NCBI GenBank assembly: GCA_031763025.1
Contig: JASSKH010000006.1
Span: 14,163,479-14,227,478, forward strand
Direction of reading: 5' to 3'
Origin: Macrocystis pyrifera
Taxonomy: Eukaryota; Sar; Phaeophyceae; Laminariales; Laminariaceae
DNA: 64,000 nucleotides
A program made the position numbers and the translations under genes. A model generated the notes under the pieces. That model saw only the letters and a list, made by a program, of their open reading frames with translations, made no database searches and was not told the DNA's origin. Shown here in pieces: positions 50,899-63,230 of the stretch. How positions within the stretch are numbered: position 1 is the stretch's first letter; every line of letters starts with the position of its first letter.

Positions 50899-53338
50899 CA
50901 AGTCGTGCGAAACTTTACGTGCGCACCTCACCCAGGGAGATTGTGGTGGGGCTGGGAGCTGTGGGGATGGGAGACATATCTGCACATTTTCGCGTGAAGT
51001 CGCACGGTGAGCCAGGCCGTGTGCACCCGGCCACCCATGTGGCATGGTCGGGAAAGCCGCGTACGTGATACGCGCACTCGACTACGGTGTGGTAGTAGTC
51101 GAGGGAGCGGACGTGGGGGGAATCGGGTGCTGCTGCAGCAGTACTAGTAACGAAGGAGGGCACGTCTGCATCGGCAACAAGTCGCGTGACACAACAGTCG
51201 CGTGCACACGACGACAGCAGCAGCAGCAGGAGCAGCAGCAGCGGGAGGTCAGGAACAGCAGCAGCAGCAGCCGCGGAAGGTCAGCAGCAGCAGCAGCAGC
51301 GGGAGGTCGTGGATGGGGCAGGCGTGGTTGGATCGTCCGCTGGATCCTTTTACGGGTCCAGCAACACGCGGGGCGAGGGGATAGCGTCTGCACTCGTAAT
51401 GGTAGGTCTTCGATCCACTATTACCTTGTGAAGTTTGTTTCTTTTCACGACGAGGGTAGAAATTTCGTGAATTGATTCGTAGTACGTACGAGTACGTATG
51501 AAATGTGCGATAATACTAGATGATACGTACGGAAGTATTGTTTGGACTTCTTTTTCTGGAAGATATTCGTGATGAGTACCCCCCCGTCCCCCACCTGGTA
51601 GTTGAAAAGTCGTATTTTCGTGTTTTGGTTAGAAATGTTACTGCCGAATACGACATCCACTGCTCTTCGATGCGCTCCGTGTTCGATGTCGGCAGGCCCA
51701 GAAGAGCAACTGGACAAATACCAATACATTAATATCGCATATTTCAAAGGTTTGGAGGGGGTCTGTGGGCAAGTGTGTATTTATGTTGCGGGAAGGTCGT
51801 GAAGTGGATAGACAGGTATCTCGCCAGCTGGAGCTTTTTAGTAATTCGGCTACTTAGCGGGCGGGAGGTTATGTCTAGTACTTCTGGTGGGTACTCGGAG
51901 GAGTAGTTTTCTCTTGCGATTGGATACACCTGTCGGTCGAAATACGTTTTTGATCGTACAAATGGAGATATGTCTTTTTCGACCGGATTTGGATTCGTTC
52001 CGGATAAAGGAAAGTCGATATATACCGTTTACGACGTGTTAGGGAATACTAAATTATATGGTAGCTATCGTTCTTTCCGGGTAAGTGCTGGATGATATAT
52101 AGGATATGTATCGTTTATTACTGGTTACGGAGATCTGAATGGTGTGCGTTATATTTTGTGTCCCGGGAAAGTCGTGAATTGTACGAAGAAGGTATAGTAT
52201 CGTCTACTGTAGGTTCGTCAAATGGAGATGTGTCATTTCGACTGGGTGTGGATTCGTTCCGGTTATTAAGTCGTATATGATAAAAACCATTGGCGACGTG
52301 TTCGGGATAAAAATTATGTGGTAGTCACCGTTCTTCCCGTCGGGTACATGGTGGGGGATATGTGGGATATGTATTGTTTACCACTGATGAGGGATCTCTG
52401 AATGTTACGGAACATATTTTTTATCCCGGGAAAGTCGCAAATGGTACGGAGGTATACTATCGTCTACTCGACGGTATACGTAGCCTTTTGTTTTGCCTGG
52501 AGTTTTGAAATAAATAAATTTTCATGTTCAAATCAAACAGTCTTTGTGGTATAGACAAGACCAGAAGGTGACTGGTGGGACGGATATTTATTAGTTGACG
52601 GATTGGCGAATTAAGAGTACGTGGTGCACCTTGAGAGGTGTATTGCAGATGCAGCGGTATTGGTGGATACTGATTTCATTGAGTTTGGCAGGGATTTGTC
52701 TTTGTACTGCGGTCTATTGGTTGCAGAACAAGGGAGGGTATGCTTATTCTTGATGGGTTATTCTACCACCAATATTGTATTTCCGAACTTGATGGGTGAT
52801 TGAAATCTTGTTCGCGAGTTGGAAGATGAAAAAATGTGGATATGATTATTCATGATTAGGGGTGATGAAAATCTCGGTTCACGAGTGGGAAGGTGAAGTA
52901 TTTCAGGGAACAAGGATAGCTAGTGAACTGAACCAGAAACAGGGAGTGTTTTTCTTTTTGGTTCTGACACAAAACGGATATTGTTTCGGGAATAGTAAGC
53001 GCCGGGCAAACTCTATAGGGAAAGATATTTGGTACCTCTCGCGTTAGCTACGATCTGATAATTTGTGGCGGAAGTAGGGGGCACAGGGAGACGTGTGTCT
53101 CGGGGAATGGGGTTCCTCGCGAGTTCTATCATTTAGCTATCTCTATGATTGTTTTGTTTTTACGGCATTGAGCTGTTGCAAAGGAGATCTGCAATAGTTT
53201 AATACGGGAGGAAGAGGTTTTTGCTTGTAAGGTACAGGTTTCCTCTTGAAATATTTTAGTTGGTTTTTGATGATGGAGATGAGTTTTGTTCTGTTATCTT
53301 GAATTGTCATTGTTGTTTTGCTGAAAAAGCAGGGAGTG
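50899..53338. other. EL-E internal non-coding part
   Basis: No enzyme domain is seen. (CAG)n-rich sequence lies at about 51210-51300. A 260-bp tandem duplication lies at 51959-52470, described separately. The remainder is AT-rich and unique-looking. Confidence 0.6.
51959..52470. repeat. 260-bp tandem duplication inside EL-E
   Basis: Anchors repeat at a spacing of about 260 bp: AAATGGAGATATGTCTTTTTCGA with AAATGGAGATGTGTCATTTCGA (51959/52219), GACGTGTT (52034/52295) and CCCGGGAAAGTCG (52164/52422). The two units are diverged, so the duplication is far older than this insertion event. Confidence 0.75.
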
Positions 53339-53533
53339 TGTTCGAATGTGCTTGTTCAGTATTTGACGGTTTCATGACTATTCGGTATATTGGCTTATTA
53401 TGAGATTATTTGGTGGTTACTTCTGTGGGTGTACGTGATACCCACCAGGGCCACTTCCATCTGTATCTACTCTGCCGGGAGAATAATACTAAAACCTGAA
53501 ACATCATCTTTCTTCGCCTGGGACTTATCAACA
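53339..53533 (+). repeat. EL-E 3' LTR
   Basis: This is the identical partner of the 5' LTR. It is followed by CGCCT, repeating the bases before the 5' LTR. Confidence 0.95.
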
Positions 53534-53589
53534 CGCCTGCTGATCACAGTCCCGAGGTTTCGGCTGTCGCACCTAGTGTCGACTCCTCC

Positions 53590-54600
53590 CTCGCATTGCC
53601 AGAACTCGGCCCCGGCCTTGTCGGGGGCACCATCACCCTCGACAACGTCTCTTTTACAACCAAAATCGTGATTCACAGCAGAGCTGGCGTCCTTGCACCT
53701 TTTTGGTTGTGTGGCGCTTCTAGACACTTGTTCTCCCCACAGACTTTCATTCGACGAGACGTTTTGGATCGCAAGCTCTCGGTTTGGGTGGCATCCATCG
53801 TATACGAGCAGAAATGAGCCCCTCATTTTTGGGGGTGTTTTGGTGAATCGGACCCTCTGAAAACTTCGACGAGTGTACGCCTGAGCGTTCAATTTTTTCG
53901 AGAAGATAAGCCTACGTGCTCCCGCGCTTTTTGGGCCTGCGTGGTTCTCCCTTCCCGATGCAGCATGCAGTACTGCTGGTAGGTATCAGCTGAATGCGCG
54001 TTCTAATAGCCGCTCCTGCCACTCTCTACTACCCCAGCCGTCTGACCAACACGTTTTGGGCGAGAGCTGGAGTTAGTTAATCACGCCCCGACAGGCATGT
54101 CCGTTTACGCCATTGACCCCATCGCTCCAGGTGGAGGCTTCCACCTACGCTACGAGGGCGCCGCAGGCGTCACCCTGTCCGACGACTCTCAACTGCTTCC
54201 AGTCAACTTGGTTCGCAGTGACGGGCCCCCGGCACTCACTGAACACTACTTGATCGACCTCACGCCCCAGCCCGACCTGTCCTCGGTTTTAGGAGCGCTT
54301 CGTCGCCTCAGGGCGACAGGTTATCCCCTCGTTGGAGTGGTGAATCTCGAGCCGGGGAATATCCTCGGCGTCGCCCACGCCCCACTGATGAGCGTCCCAC
54401 TGGACGTTTTGCAGCACGACCACCGAGCCCCCGACCCTCCCTCTGGACTATCTGGGGTGTCTCCGGTCTCAACAGTTACAACTTCACCCCTCGCAGCTCC
54501 AGCCTTGCTCTCGCCTGCACTCCTTGAGCGGTTGTTTCCGAACAGCGTGCTTCGTTCCTGCGCGTCTGGGCACGCCTGCCGCTACATCTGCGACCGGTAG
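53590..54600 (+). pseudogene. EL-D protease and post-protease segment
   Basis: The protease side is recognisable by GPGLVGGTITLDNVSFTTKI, aligned to EL-C. The post-protease part has FHLRYEGAAGVTLSDDSQLL and LEPGNILGVAHAPLMSVPLD. Decayed. Confidence 0.7.
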
Positions 54601-54603
54601 ATT

Positions 54604-55960
54604 TTGACCTTCACGGCACGGGCTGGACCCCTGAGGCCATCGAACAGCTGGGGGATGTTCTCCGCATATTTGCCAAAGTTTGTTCGAAACTCTAGGCCAC
54701 ACCGCATCAATCTCATTTTGGCCAAAGAAGTGGAGGCCACCTTGGACCTGTACCTGGCAGCAGGCCTCATCCAGCACTCGACCTCTCCGTGCTCAAGCCC
54801 GCTGGTGGTCATCCCGAAGAAGACTAGAGGTGTTCGAATCACCGTGGACTACAAGAAAACCAGATCAGCAGCCTCAGCCAGCTGTCTATTCCTCGCGTGG
54901 ACTTAGTCCTCGACTCCCTGGGGAAGGGACGGGTGTTTTCCCTCTTTGATTTGGTCTCATCGTTCCATCAGATTACCGCGCACAAGGACACTGTTCTCCT
55001 CACGGCGTTTTGCACTCCCAAGGGTCTCTACGAGCTGCTCATCATGCCCCAAGGCAGCAGTACTCCGCCCGGCTGGTTTGTCAAAGTGATTAACGAAATC
55101 ATCGAAGGTTTGGCGCAGGTGGCGGCCTACCTCAATGGTGTGATCATTTTCGACTCTGATCCGACGGCCCACGTTAAGACGATACGCGCGCTCTTCGACC
55201 GCCTGCGCAAATACAACCTCAACCTCTCCCTCTCGAAGGCTCGCCTCGGCACAGCGGACGCCAATTTTCTGCAACACTCCATTTCGCCCGTGGGTATACG
55301 CCCATATGCAGAAAAGGTTCGGCTTTGATTAAAATACCAATGCCCAAGAACCTCAAGCAGGTCCGTGCGCTGATGGGCGGCGTGAGATGTTATCGCAAAT
55401 TCCTGCCCGACCTGTCCAAACGGATACGCCCTCTCATCGCCCGCTCCAGGAGGGGGTAAAGTACGTCTTTACTCCGGCTATGTAAGTTATCGTCCGGCAG
55501 ATCCTCGCCATGCCCCACCGATTTTGGTCTTCCCTGACTGGGACGCCGTAGCCGACGGTTCCCGCCCCTTCCACGTGTACTGCGACGCCTGCATCGACGA
55601 TTTGTGTGCCGGGCACGAACAAGAACAACCGAACAGCTCGGTACAGCCCATTGCTTATATCAGTCGCGCTACCCTCGATTCCGAGCGGCACTGGACCCCG
55701 CTGGACCTGGAAGCTGGCAGCATTGTCTGGTCCATCAAACGGCTCCGAGTTTACCTATGGGGCACGAGATTTCACATACTTTCGGACCGCAAAACGATTG
55801 AGGGCATCGGCAAAGCAGGGGACCACAACTCGTGGGTCCAGCGGTGGCTGGAATTCCTCACCGTGTTCGACTATACCCTCGAGTACCGCAAGGGAAGCGC
55901 CAATGGAAATGCTGATTTGCTACCCCGTTTGCCGGCGCCCGTCGCAGAACACGATCGCAG
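54604..55960 (+). pseudogene. EL-D reverse transcriptase and RNase H
   Basis: RT landmarks are LDSLGKGRVFSLFDLVSSFH, then LLIMPQGSSTPPGWFVK and the palm strand region VAAYLNGVIIFDSDPTAHVK. RNase H landmarks are FHVYCDACIDD, HWTPLDLEAGSIVWSIKRLR and LEYRKGSANGNADLLPRLP. All are in the same order as in EL-C. Decayed. Confidence 0.82.
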
Positions 55961-56819
55961 TGGGTCTAGCAGTCTCACCCCCGTCGAGAACGGCGGTATC
56001 TTCTTCATCAGAGCCTGCGGGCTTCGCACTCGCTCCTCGCCGACCCCTGGTATCGGTTTGAGTGGGCTGGTGCCTCGCACCGAAAGCGCCGTCTTGGGTG
56101 GGCTGCCTTTCACCTCCTCGGATTTTCGCGAGTTCCGGCACACGGACCACGTATGAGAATTGACGACCTTTTGGCCCCTCTGGGGAGATTCGTCGCTCGT
56201 GTATTTGCTTCTGTCGCCACCGTCGATTGCCGCCTTGGCTTGGGGGTTTTTTCACCCTCCGTCAACCCCGCTTTCGCTTCGGTTTTTGTCGTACCATAGG
56301 GGGCGACCAGGGCTCTGCAGAAGCCCCCGCTGCGACGACCTTGGTCGCCCAGCGCGCTCCTCTATCGGCGAGCACACAGGGAGAAGATTCCGCCGTGTTC
56401 ACTGATCCGACCACGTCTGCCCCTCCGCCGCCTGGCGTCTCGGCGCCTCTGAATGTCTTGCCGCCTTCAGGCCGCATCTCCACTCGGACGCGCCGACGCA
56501 CAGCCGCTGCCGCTGGCGCCGTGCCGCCTGCTGTTTACTATGGCTTCGGGCCGGCCGGGCCCCTAGACTATCCGTTCGGTGTACTATCACCCCTCCGCGA
56601 GACCCACGGCCGCGGCCGCCCGCACCCGTCGCTATGGCCGCGACTCCTGCCACCTCGTCCGTCCCGACGGTATCCATCCCGTCCGATCGCGACCGCACTG
56701 AGTCCGTGGGAATTCCTCTTTTACAGCTTTCGCCGCCCACTGACGCACTGCCCGTCACCACGACTGACTTAGACGCCGTCGGCGCAGCTGCATAATTTCC
56801 GCTCGGTGATTCCGAAGCG

Positions 56820-59000
56820 CGCTATTCGTACGCCAACTGGGCTCGGGAACAACAGGTCGAGCCGACGTGCAACGCCGCCATGCGCTACATAGCCCTTGGC
56901 CAGCCGGACGTTTTACCCGCCGACTTTTAGTCGGGTTTCTCTTCCCGCTAGCGCCCTCCCTTTTCGGAGGTTCAGGAGCTGGCTAACAAAGGCCGCTTGC
57001 CACAACACCGACGCGCGCATCGTTCTACTCGTCCAACAGTCGCCCCCCCCCCCTTGCGTTGGGTACGCCATTCCCGGTGGGTTGAACGGCCTGGTGATTG
57101 AACGACGAGCCTATTCGCATTTATGTGCCGCTGTTCGTGCGCCCCCGGGTCATACAGGCTTGTCATTCCACAGCTTCCTGCCACTTCGGCACCGCGCGCA
57201 CTCTACGTATGCTCGAGCGTTTCTGTTGGTAGATCGGTATGAGCATCTGCACCCGGCGATGGTCACGCAACTGCTTGAAGTGCCAAGCACGGAAAACGTC
57301 GCGGCAGACAGTCCGGTGGCCATCCATCACGTTGCCACTGCCCGAAGGGCCCGGCATCGCCGTCAGCGTGGACTACTTCGGCCCTCTGGCGGTGACGCCT
57401 CGAGGAAATACCTACATCTTGCTTTTCACTGGTCGTTTCAGCCGTCGAGCCAGCATGTACGCCGTCACAGCGGCAGAGTTCACGCTGAGGGCACGGCTAA
57501 CATTCTCATCAACCGTTATAATTCTCTCTGGGGATTCCCGCGCTGCATCTTCTCGGACAACGGCCTCCAGTTCTGCTCCAAGCTTTCGCACGCCGTTTAT
57601 CAGCTTCTCGGGGTTCAGAAAATTGTCACCAGCTCCTACCATCCAAACAGCAACGGTAGGGTGGAACGTGTAAACCACAAGATGGCCCAAATGCTGGCAA
57701 TGGTCGTCAACAAGCCCCAATGAAACTGGGATGAACAGCTCCCTCATCTCAAATATGTGTACAACAATTCTGTCAGCGCCGCCACGGGTTTGGCTCCCAA
57801 CGAAATCCATATGGATCGGCTGCCACGCCTCCCCCTCACAATTTTCGAGCGTACTGGAGCCGCCGGCCACCAGAGTTTGGCCCGCGACCACCTCGCTTAC
57901 TGCGATTTGGCGACGGACCACCAGCAGCGCGCGTACGATATCGTTTGAGAACACCACGCCCTCACTGTTGCTCACGTGAACCGCCGCATTTCCGCCCTTT
58001 CCGACGCACAGCGTCCAGTCCCCTAATTCGCCGTTGGCGGCTGGGCGTGGGTGTACAATACGGCATCCACCATCCGTCAGGGCGCGAAACCCGACACGGA
58101 CGCCAAGGTTCTCGAGACCAAACTCTCACTCAACTGGACGGGCGCCTACAAGGTCCTCGCAGTTGGCCCCTGCTCCTCGGCGGACACCCCGGATGAATCT
58201 CCTCTCGGGGCAAAGCTCCTGTATTTAGATCTCCCCTGCGATATGCCCGGCGCTATCGCCCGCCGGCGCGTTTCAGTACATCGCTGCAAGCCCTGTACCA
58301 ACCCCCACGACCGTGGCGATATGCCGAAGTATTTGCTGGCGGGGTTGACGCAATACGTGCTCGACAACTTCTCCAAGAAATCCCCCCCGTACCACGTCAC
58401 CCAGAACGACATTTCAACCCCTCTTCAACGACTCCAAGTGGAAAAGCTTACCGGACACCAATCGGTTCGAGGTCGAGGTGGTGTCATCGCGGTGATACGA
58501 GATGCACTGGACAGGACTATCCCGTCCATCCTGGGAACGGAAAGTGGACCTCCAGCTTTCTCGCCACTAAAATTGGCGCTACTGGGCCGGCACCCCGAGC
58601 CAACACCGTCAAACCAACCGCCTGTACCGCCGGATGAGGATCGGCGCGGCACAACGGGAGCTCTCTCGGAGTAACGGCGAGCGGTTTCTGGCACCCGGCT
58701 ATGACTGTGTATCACACGTCGATTGGCTTCGCCGATACTGCAACACCGTGCTGCCCAACGGGGCCCACGTTTGGTACAAGAGCGACGACGGTCTGTGATG
58801 GCTCGGGGAAAATCAGCGCGACTACACCGACGGATGGGGTACATTCGGTTCGAGTTTTGGACGACCCGGGACCGATCAAGCTTCCTTTCTCTCCGGCGCG
58901 TTACACGACTTCGACGAGAGTTGTACGAGGTTCTTGGTGTCTGCGAATACACTTGGCTAGCGCGTTTGCACGGGGGATCCAGCATAACGTAGATGAATCT
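56820..59000 (+). pseudogene. EL-D integrase, chromodomain and Tudor-like tail
   Basis: The integrase part keeps GNTYILLFTGRFSRRASMYA, QFCSKLSHAVYQLLGVQKIV and GLAPNEIHMDRLPRLPLTIF. The GPY-type barrel has LNWTGAYKVLAVG (about 58130). The chromodomain side has LQVEKLTGHQSVRGRGGVIA (about 58435). The Tudor-like tail is near 58700-58990 (VRVLDDPGPIKLPFSPARYT). Decayed. Confidence 0.78.
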
Positions 59001-59583
59001 CGAGGCGCCGCCGTGGATAGCTGGGTTTCGCTTCTCGGCTGCACTCGATATTGCTTTCTGCTCGGTGTGTTCCTGCTTAGTTTTTCTTGGGCTTGGTTGA
59101 AGAGGGGTTTGGAGTATTTTATCCTGCCTACCCCCCGCTCAGTGTCGGGGCTGGTCTGGGTAATCGGGCCACTGATTTATGACACAGGATATTAGGTGGT
59201 TCTTGGGGTATTTTGTGTAGCGTTTTACTCATCCTACCGATTCCCCCCGCGCTCGTGAGCTTGGGGCGATCTGGATAACATTAACAACACCTACTGGGTA
59301 ACAGGACCGTCTTTTTTCATGTTCTCATTTCGCTTTTCCGTAGACACTTTCTCGCCCCACCCACGTTGCAGGTGACATGGCGATGGCTTCCGTTGAGGAT
59401 TTATTCCTGCCCCTTAAGTCTAGGCCTTCCTTTCTTTCTCTTTTTTGACGTACCTTGCCGGCTTCGTTGCCTTGCCGCTCAGAGGTGTGAGAGTGGGTTT
59501 TGAGGAGAGGCATCATCGACTCATGTTCTAGCTTGTGGAATCGGGATTGCCACTATTTTCCCATAGTTGTGTATATACGGCAC

Positions 59584-60635
59584 ATAGTTGTGTATACACG
59601 GCTTGGTGAGACAAAGGCGCAATCGACAAGCGGGTGACGTGGCTTCTAGCACTCCTGAGCGTAGCGTGCCGCCCGCTTGCGCCACTACCTGGGCCCCCAA
59701 CGGACACCGACCCTGGACGCGGACAAGCTGTTCATCTCGCGCTGCCGCTCCCGTACGCCCTACGGTCGGCCTCGACCCCGCTGAGAGAGGAAACCCGTCC
59801 TCATCATTCTTAAGACGCCCGCCGAGATATCGACCATGCCCCACACATACCCCTGCACGGCCGCCGCTTGCACCGCCGCATCTGAGCCCGCCCCATGGCG
59901 AGCCTGCTCGCTTGTCCGGAGGGGGCGCCGGCCACCGCGCAGAGCACCGCCGTAGCCGAACCCCTCTCCGCCTTGAAAGGAGTGCGTGGTCAATGGTGCA
60001 ATGACTAAGTCGAGCATCATATAAACACCCTCCCCCCCCTCCCCTCCCCGGGGTCTCACGGCGAGCCTATCCACCTGTCCGGGATAGAGGGGGGCGGACA
60101 GACTGGCGTAGGCGCCCATGACTGACCCCGACGGGGTGGCCATCGAAGCCGAATATATGTGGGAGAGCCCCGGCGACGGAGCTCCCGAGCGGCTGTCACG
60201 AGCGCGCCCACTCACCCACCCACCCCGACAAGGCCGCCGGTGTAGTTAAGAACCCTGCGATGGGGCTTTATACCGACTATTGGTGCAGAGCGGTGTCGAG
60301 GGAGCCGTAACACGGTAGGGAGACTCTGGCCACGGAGAAGCCAGAATACGCGATCCGAGCCTGCCAGCGTCGTCCGTCTCCTTACCGGGGTGGGTTGGCA
60401 CGTGGTGTCGACGATGTAGTTCACTGTTTTCTGAGGCTCAGCCTGAAGCTGGGCGACTTCGATCACCACATCTCCTGTTTGAAGATTACGAGATCGTCCT
60501 GTGACGCGGAACCCGTCCTGTTGCTGTCGCTGCCCGTCATTTATCGTTCACGTTGGTCCTCCAACAAAATCGGGAGCTGTACTCGCGGCCCTGCTCCCCC
60601 CCCATCGACGCGGTGTAGTGTGACACCCGTCGCTG

Positions 60636-60666
<31 letters not shown>

Positions 60667-61439
60667 AGTCACCCTGTGCCAGAAACACGAAAAACCACAA
60701 CAGTTGACCTAGCCTCTAGGCCTATTGATCGGCAGCGGACGGGGTCGTGCCGTGCCGTCGTGTGTCTCTGCTCTACTCTCGCAGCTATGCACATGAAGCT
60801 ATAGGAGCACTCGGGAATGGGCACTTCTTTTCTGCTCTCAATGACTTTGATCATAACAAAGCCTTACGTCGGTAGGGTCCATGACTACTGAAAGTTAGTT
60901 CTGTCGGTTGTTGATAAAATTCACACGTATTTTTGTTCTGCGGCCTCAGAAATATTACGCTTTAGCAAATTATTTCGTATTCTCAACACGGCGGTGGGAT
61001 TCGAATTCCAGGGACAACACTACTATTCGTAGCATTCGAGGGTAACCAGTAGCAAACAGACACCATCGGGGTGACCGGAAACAATGTATCAAGTCTCAGG
61101 TTTCCGTACTGGTATCAAACAAACGAGACACTTATATACGAAGTATTTATTTTGTTGCAGGTGGTGCGTATTCATATTTTAACGTGTTCACATTTTGATA
61201 CTTTCACATTTTCTTCTATGTTTTGTTTTTCCGTTCCAATTACTATCTTCGTCCTGATTTTTCCCTCCTACAGCAGTATTAATAGTCGTGCTCGCGAATC
61301 AGATCGGGGGTCACATAGCAGGCTTTTTTCCCACTTCCCCTGTATGGGATATGAAATTGAAAAAAGGAGAACTAAAAAGGTTTGACACAGCTATTAATAT
61401 TAATAGGAACCTGATACCATGGTATAGGTTGGTACAGTG
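59584..61439. other. Spacer right of EL-D, no gene recognised
   Basis: 59584-60250 is GC-rich with a 138-residue frame (59588-60004) that lacks any recognisable domain and is Pro/Arg/Ser-rich on one strand only. GGCGAGCCT followed by TGTCCGG occurs twice (about 59898 and 60062). A (CTG)n run lies at about 60640-60667. 60700-61440 is AT-rich with nothing recognised. Confidence 0.5.
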
Positions 61440-63230
61440 CTGCTCCTCATGCGACCGTGGATCATGCAAGCATGCCACGCCAACGCCTCCTGCCGCCTTG
61501 GAGCCGCTCGCACACTACCAGCTCGATAGTTACTATCGGTGGATCGGCATGGACGTCAGCACGCGATGGTGGCTTCAACATCGCCTCCAGTACCAAGCGC
61601 GCAAATAGTCTCAACAGACAGCGCTCTGGCCCATACGGTCGCTCTCCTTGTCGTGCGGACCTGGCATTGCGAATAGCGTCAATTAGTTCAGCCTCCGCGC
61701 GGTTACGCCAAAACAAACACCTATATTGCCCATGTCATCGACCGTTTCAGCCAGCGCGCAGACATGTACACCGTTTCTACGGCCGAATTCACGGCCGAAA
61801 GCAACGCGGACGTTTTAGGGGGTGCGCCTCGTTAGTTTCCTTTCCGACAATGGCCTCCAATTATGATCCAAGCTGTCTAAAGCTGCTGACTAGCAGAGCA
61901 AAATTGTAGCAAGACCCTAGTATTATATCGGCAACGGCGGTGTCAAGCGCGTGAACCGTACCATCGCTCGGATTTTCGCTGCGATCGGCATCGGGCAACA
62001 AGATGATCGGGATGTCCACTTGCCGCGTGTGTAGTTCTCTTCCGAATTTCCGTCAGTGCCATCACCGGGTTGCCCCCGAACGAGGTACAGTACACGTAAA
62101 CCGCCTCCCTCGCCTACCCCTCGCCGTCTTTGAAGACTCTTAAGCTCATGGACACCAAAGCCTCGCCCGTGACCAGTCGAAGTGCTGCGACCTAGATTCT
62201 GAACGCCAGCAACGCTCTTCCGCTTTGTTACGCGCTCAATATTTCCCGCGTCGAACGCCGAATTCAGCGTTGGCCGACGGACTCAAGCAAGCCCCCACTT
62301 ACGCTACATACGCCGTCGGTGGCGGGGTGTGCATCTACAACACCGCTAGTAATTGGCACGGGGCCAAAACGGGCACGAAAGACAATGTTCTCAAAGCGAA
62401 GCTCTTGTTCAACCGGGCGGAGTTATTCAAGGGTTTAGCATTGGCCCCTCCCTCGCGGAAGCCACCCCTGACGGCCGCCCTGGCCGCAAAGATTTACCTC
62501 GGTCTTCCCAACGAAATTTCTCGCGTAGATGCCCCCTGTCGTGTGTCGGTGTTTTGCTGCAAGCCTTGCGCTAACGCCCACGGTAGCTCCGACCTCCCGC
62601 GGTTGCTTCCCGCGGTGCAAACGCCGTACGTACTCAGCAACTACAACGCCATGCCCCCCCCCTTACCACGTCACTTGCTACTGCGTCACAGTGTCCATCG
62701 AACACCCTTAGGTCGAGAAAATCACCAGCCACCGGTCTGTGCGCGGTCGGCGAGGAATCCTTGCCCTCCTCTAAAACTTTGTCCAGCCGTCATGGGAGCG
62801 AGAGATGGACCTCCAGTACTCCCGACAGCATGTTCCCCAATACGGGGGCAAATTTAAGAGGCGAACCGGTTGTACTGTCTCATGCGCGTTGTCGGCGCTA
62901 CCCAGCGAGAAATCTGACGAAACCATGGCGCCCTGTTTTGGTATCCCAGGCTACGTACACTCTCGTCGCGCACCATTATTGAACCCGTCGCTTCAGCAGC
63001 CCCATCTTGCCCGTCGACGCTCATTTCTGGTTCAAAGCCCGCGATCATCACTGGTGGCTCGGCAATATCTCTGCCCGCAACTACAGTACAACAGCCGTCC
63101 ACTACGTCGTCCGCTTCTTGGGTGGTCCCGGACCAATCGTGCTCAAGCTCCCTTTGTTTTTCATGTGCACTACGGCCGGTGGGGCAGAGCGCGACTCGTG
63201 GTGTCTTAAAGTTCGTAAAAAATAAAAAAA
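61440..63230 (+). mobile_element. EL-F: ancient gypsy integrase-end remnant
   Basis: The plus strand is colinear with the integrase end of EL-C and EL-B. The finger side has RWIGMDVSTRWW near 61540. A barrel follows near 62310 (AVGGGVCIYNTASNWHGAK, then VLKAKLLFN). CCKPCANAHGSSDLPR is near 62550. The Tudor-like tail is near 63010-63210 (AHFWFKARDHHWWLGNIS, YVVRFLGGPGPI, RDSWCLKVRK). Neither LTR nor gag nor RT is present. It is broken in dozens of places and is probably the oldest gypsy fragment in the window. Confidence 0.8.

Larger units (their letters stand above)
50253..53533 (+). mobile_element. EL-E: non-autonomous LTR retrotransposon nested in EL-D
   Basis: This is a 3.28-kb insertion with two 195-bp direct LTRs (50253-50447 and 53339-53533) that read identical. 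The LTRs start TGTTCGAATGTG and end CTTATCAACA. A 5-bp target duplication CGCCT is at 50248-50252 and 53534-53538. A purine-rich AAAAAGCAGGGAGTG precedes the 3' LTR (about 53324-53338). No protease, RT or integrase is visible, only one short gag-like frame, so it is a LARD/TRIM-type element moved by enzymes from elsewhere. Identical LTRs imply very recent insertion. Orientation is set by the purine tract. Confidence 0.93.
44420..59583 (+). mobile_element. EL-D: old, decayed gypsy element of the EL-A/EL-C family
   Basis: This plus-strand element is colinear with EL-C from the gag start to just before the 3' LTR position. After removal of the nested 3.3-kb EL-E its span is about 11.9 kb. Parts are gag (44444-48332, with zinc knuckle near 48145-48185), linker, NADAR (about 49655-50105), EL-E insertion, protease (about 53590-54000), post-protease (54097-54600), RT and RNase H (about 54604-55960), integrase (about 56820-58200), chromodomain (about 58430-58600) and Tudor-like tail (about 58700-58990). 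It is broken in dozens of places and no LTR is recognised on either side, so it is the oldest large insertion here. Confidence 0.88.

Noticed and set aside
59588-60004. Possible host gene of 138 residues
   Set aside because: Only biased Pro/Arg/Ser composition in GC-rich DNA, with no domain, and similar-length frames exist on the other strand.
60985-61010. tRNA-like B box (GGATTCGAATTCC)
   Set aside because: The T-loop-like word is present, but no acceptor stem or D arm can be paired around it on either strand.
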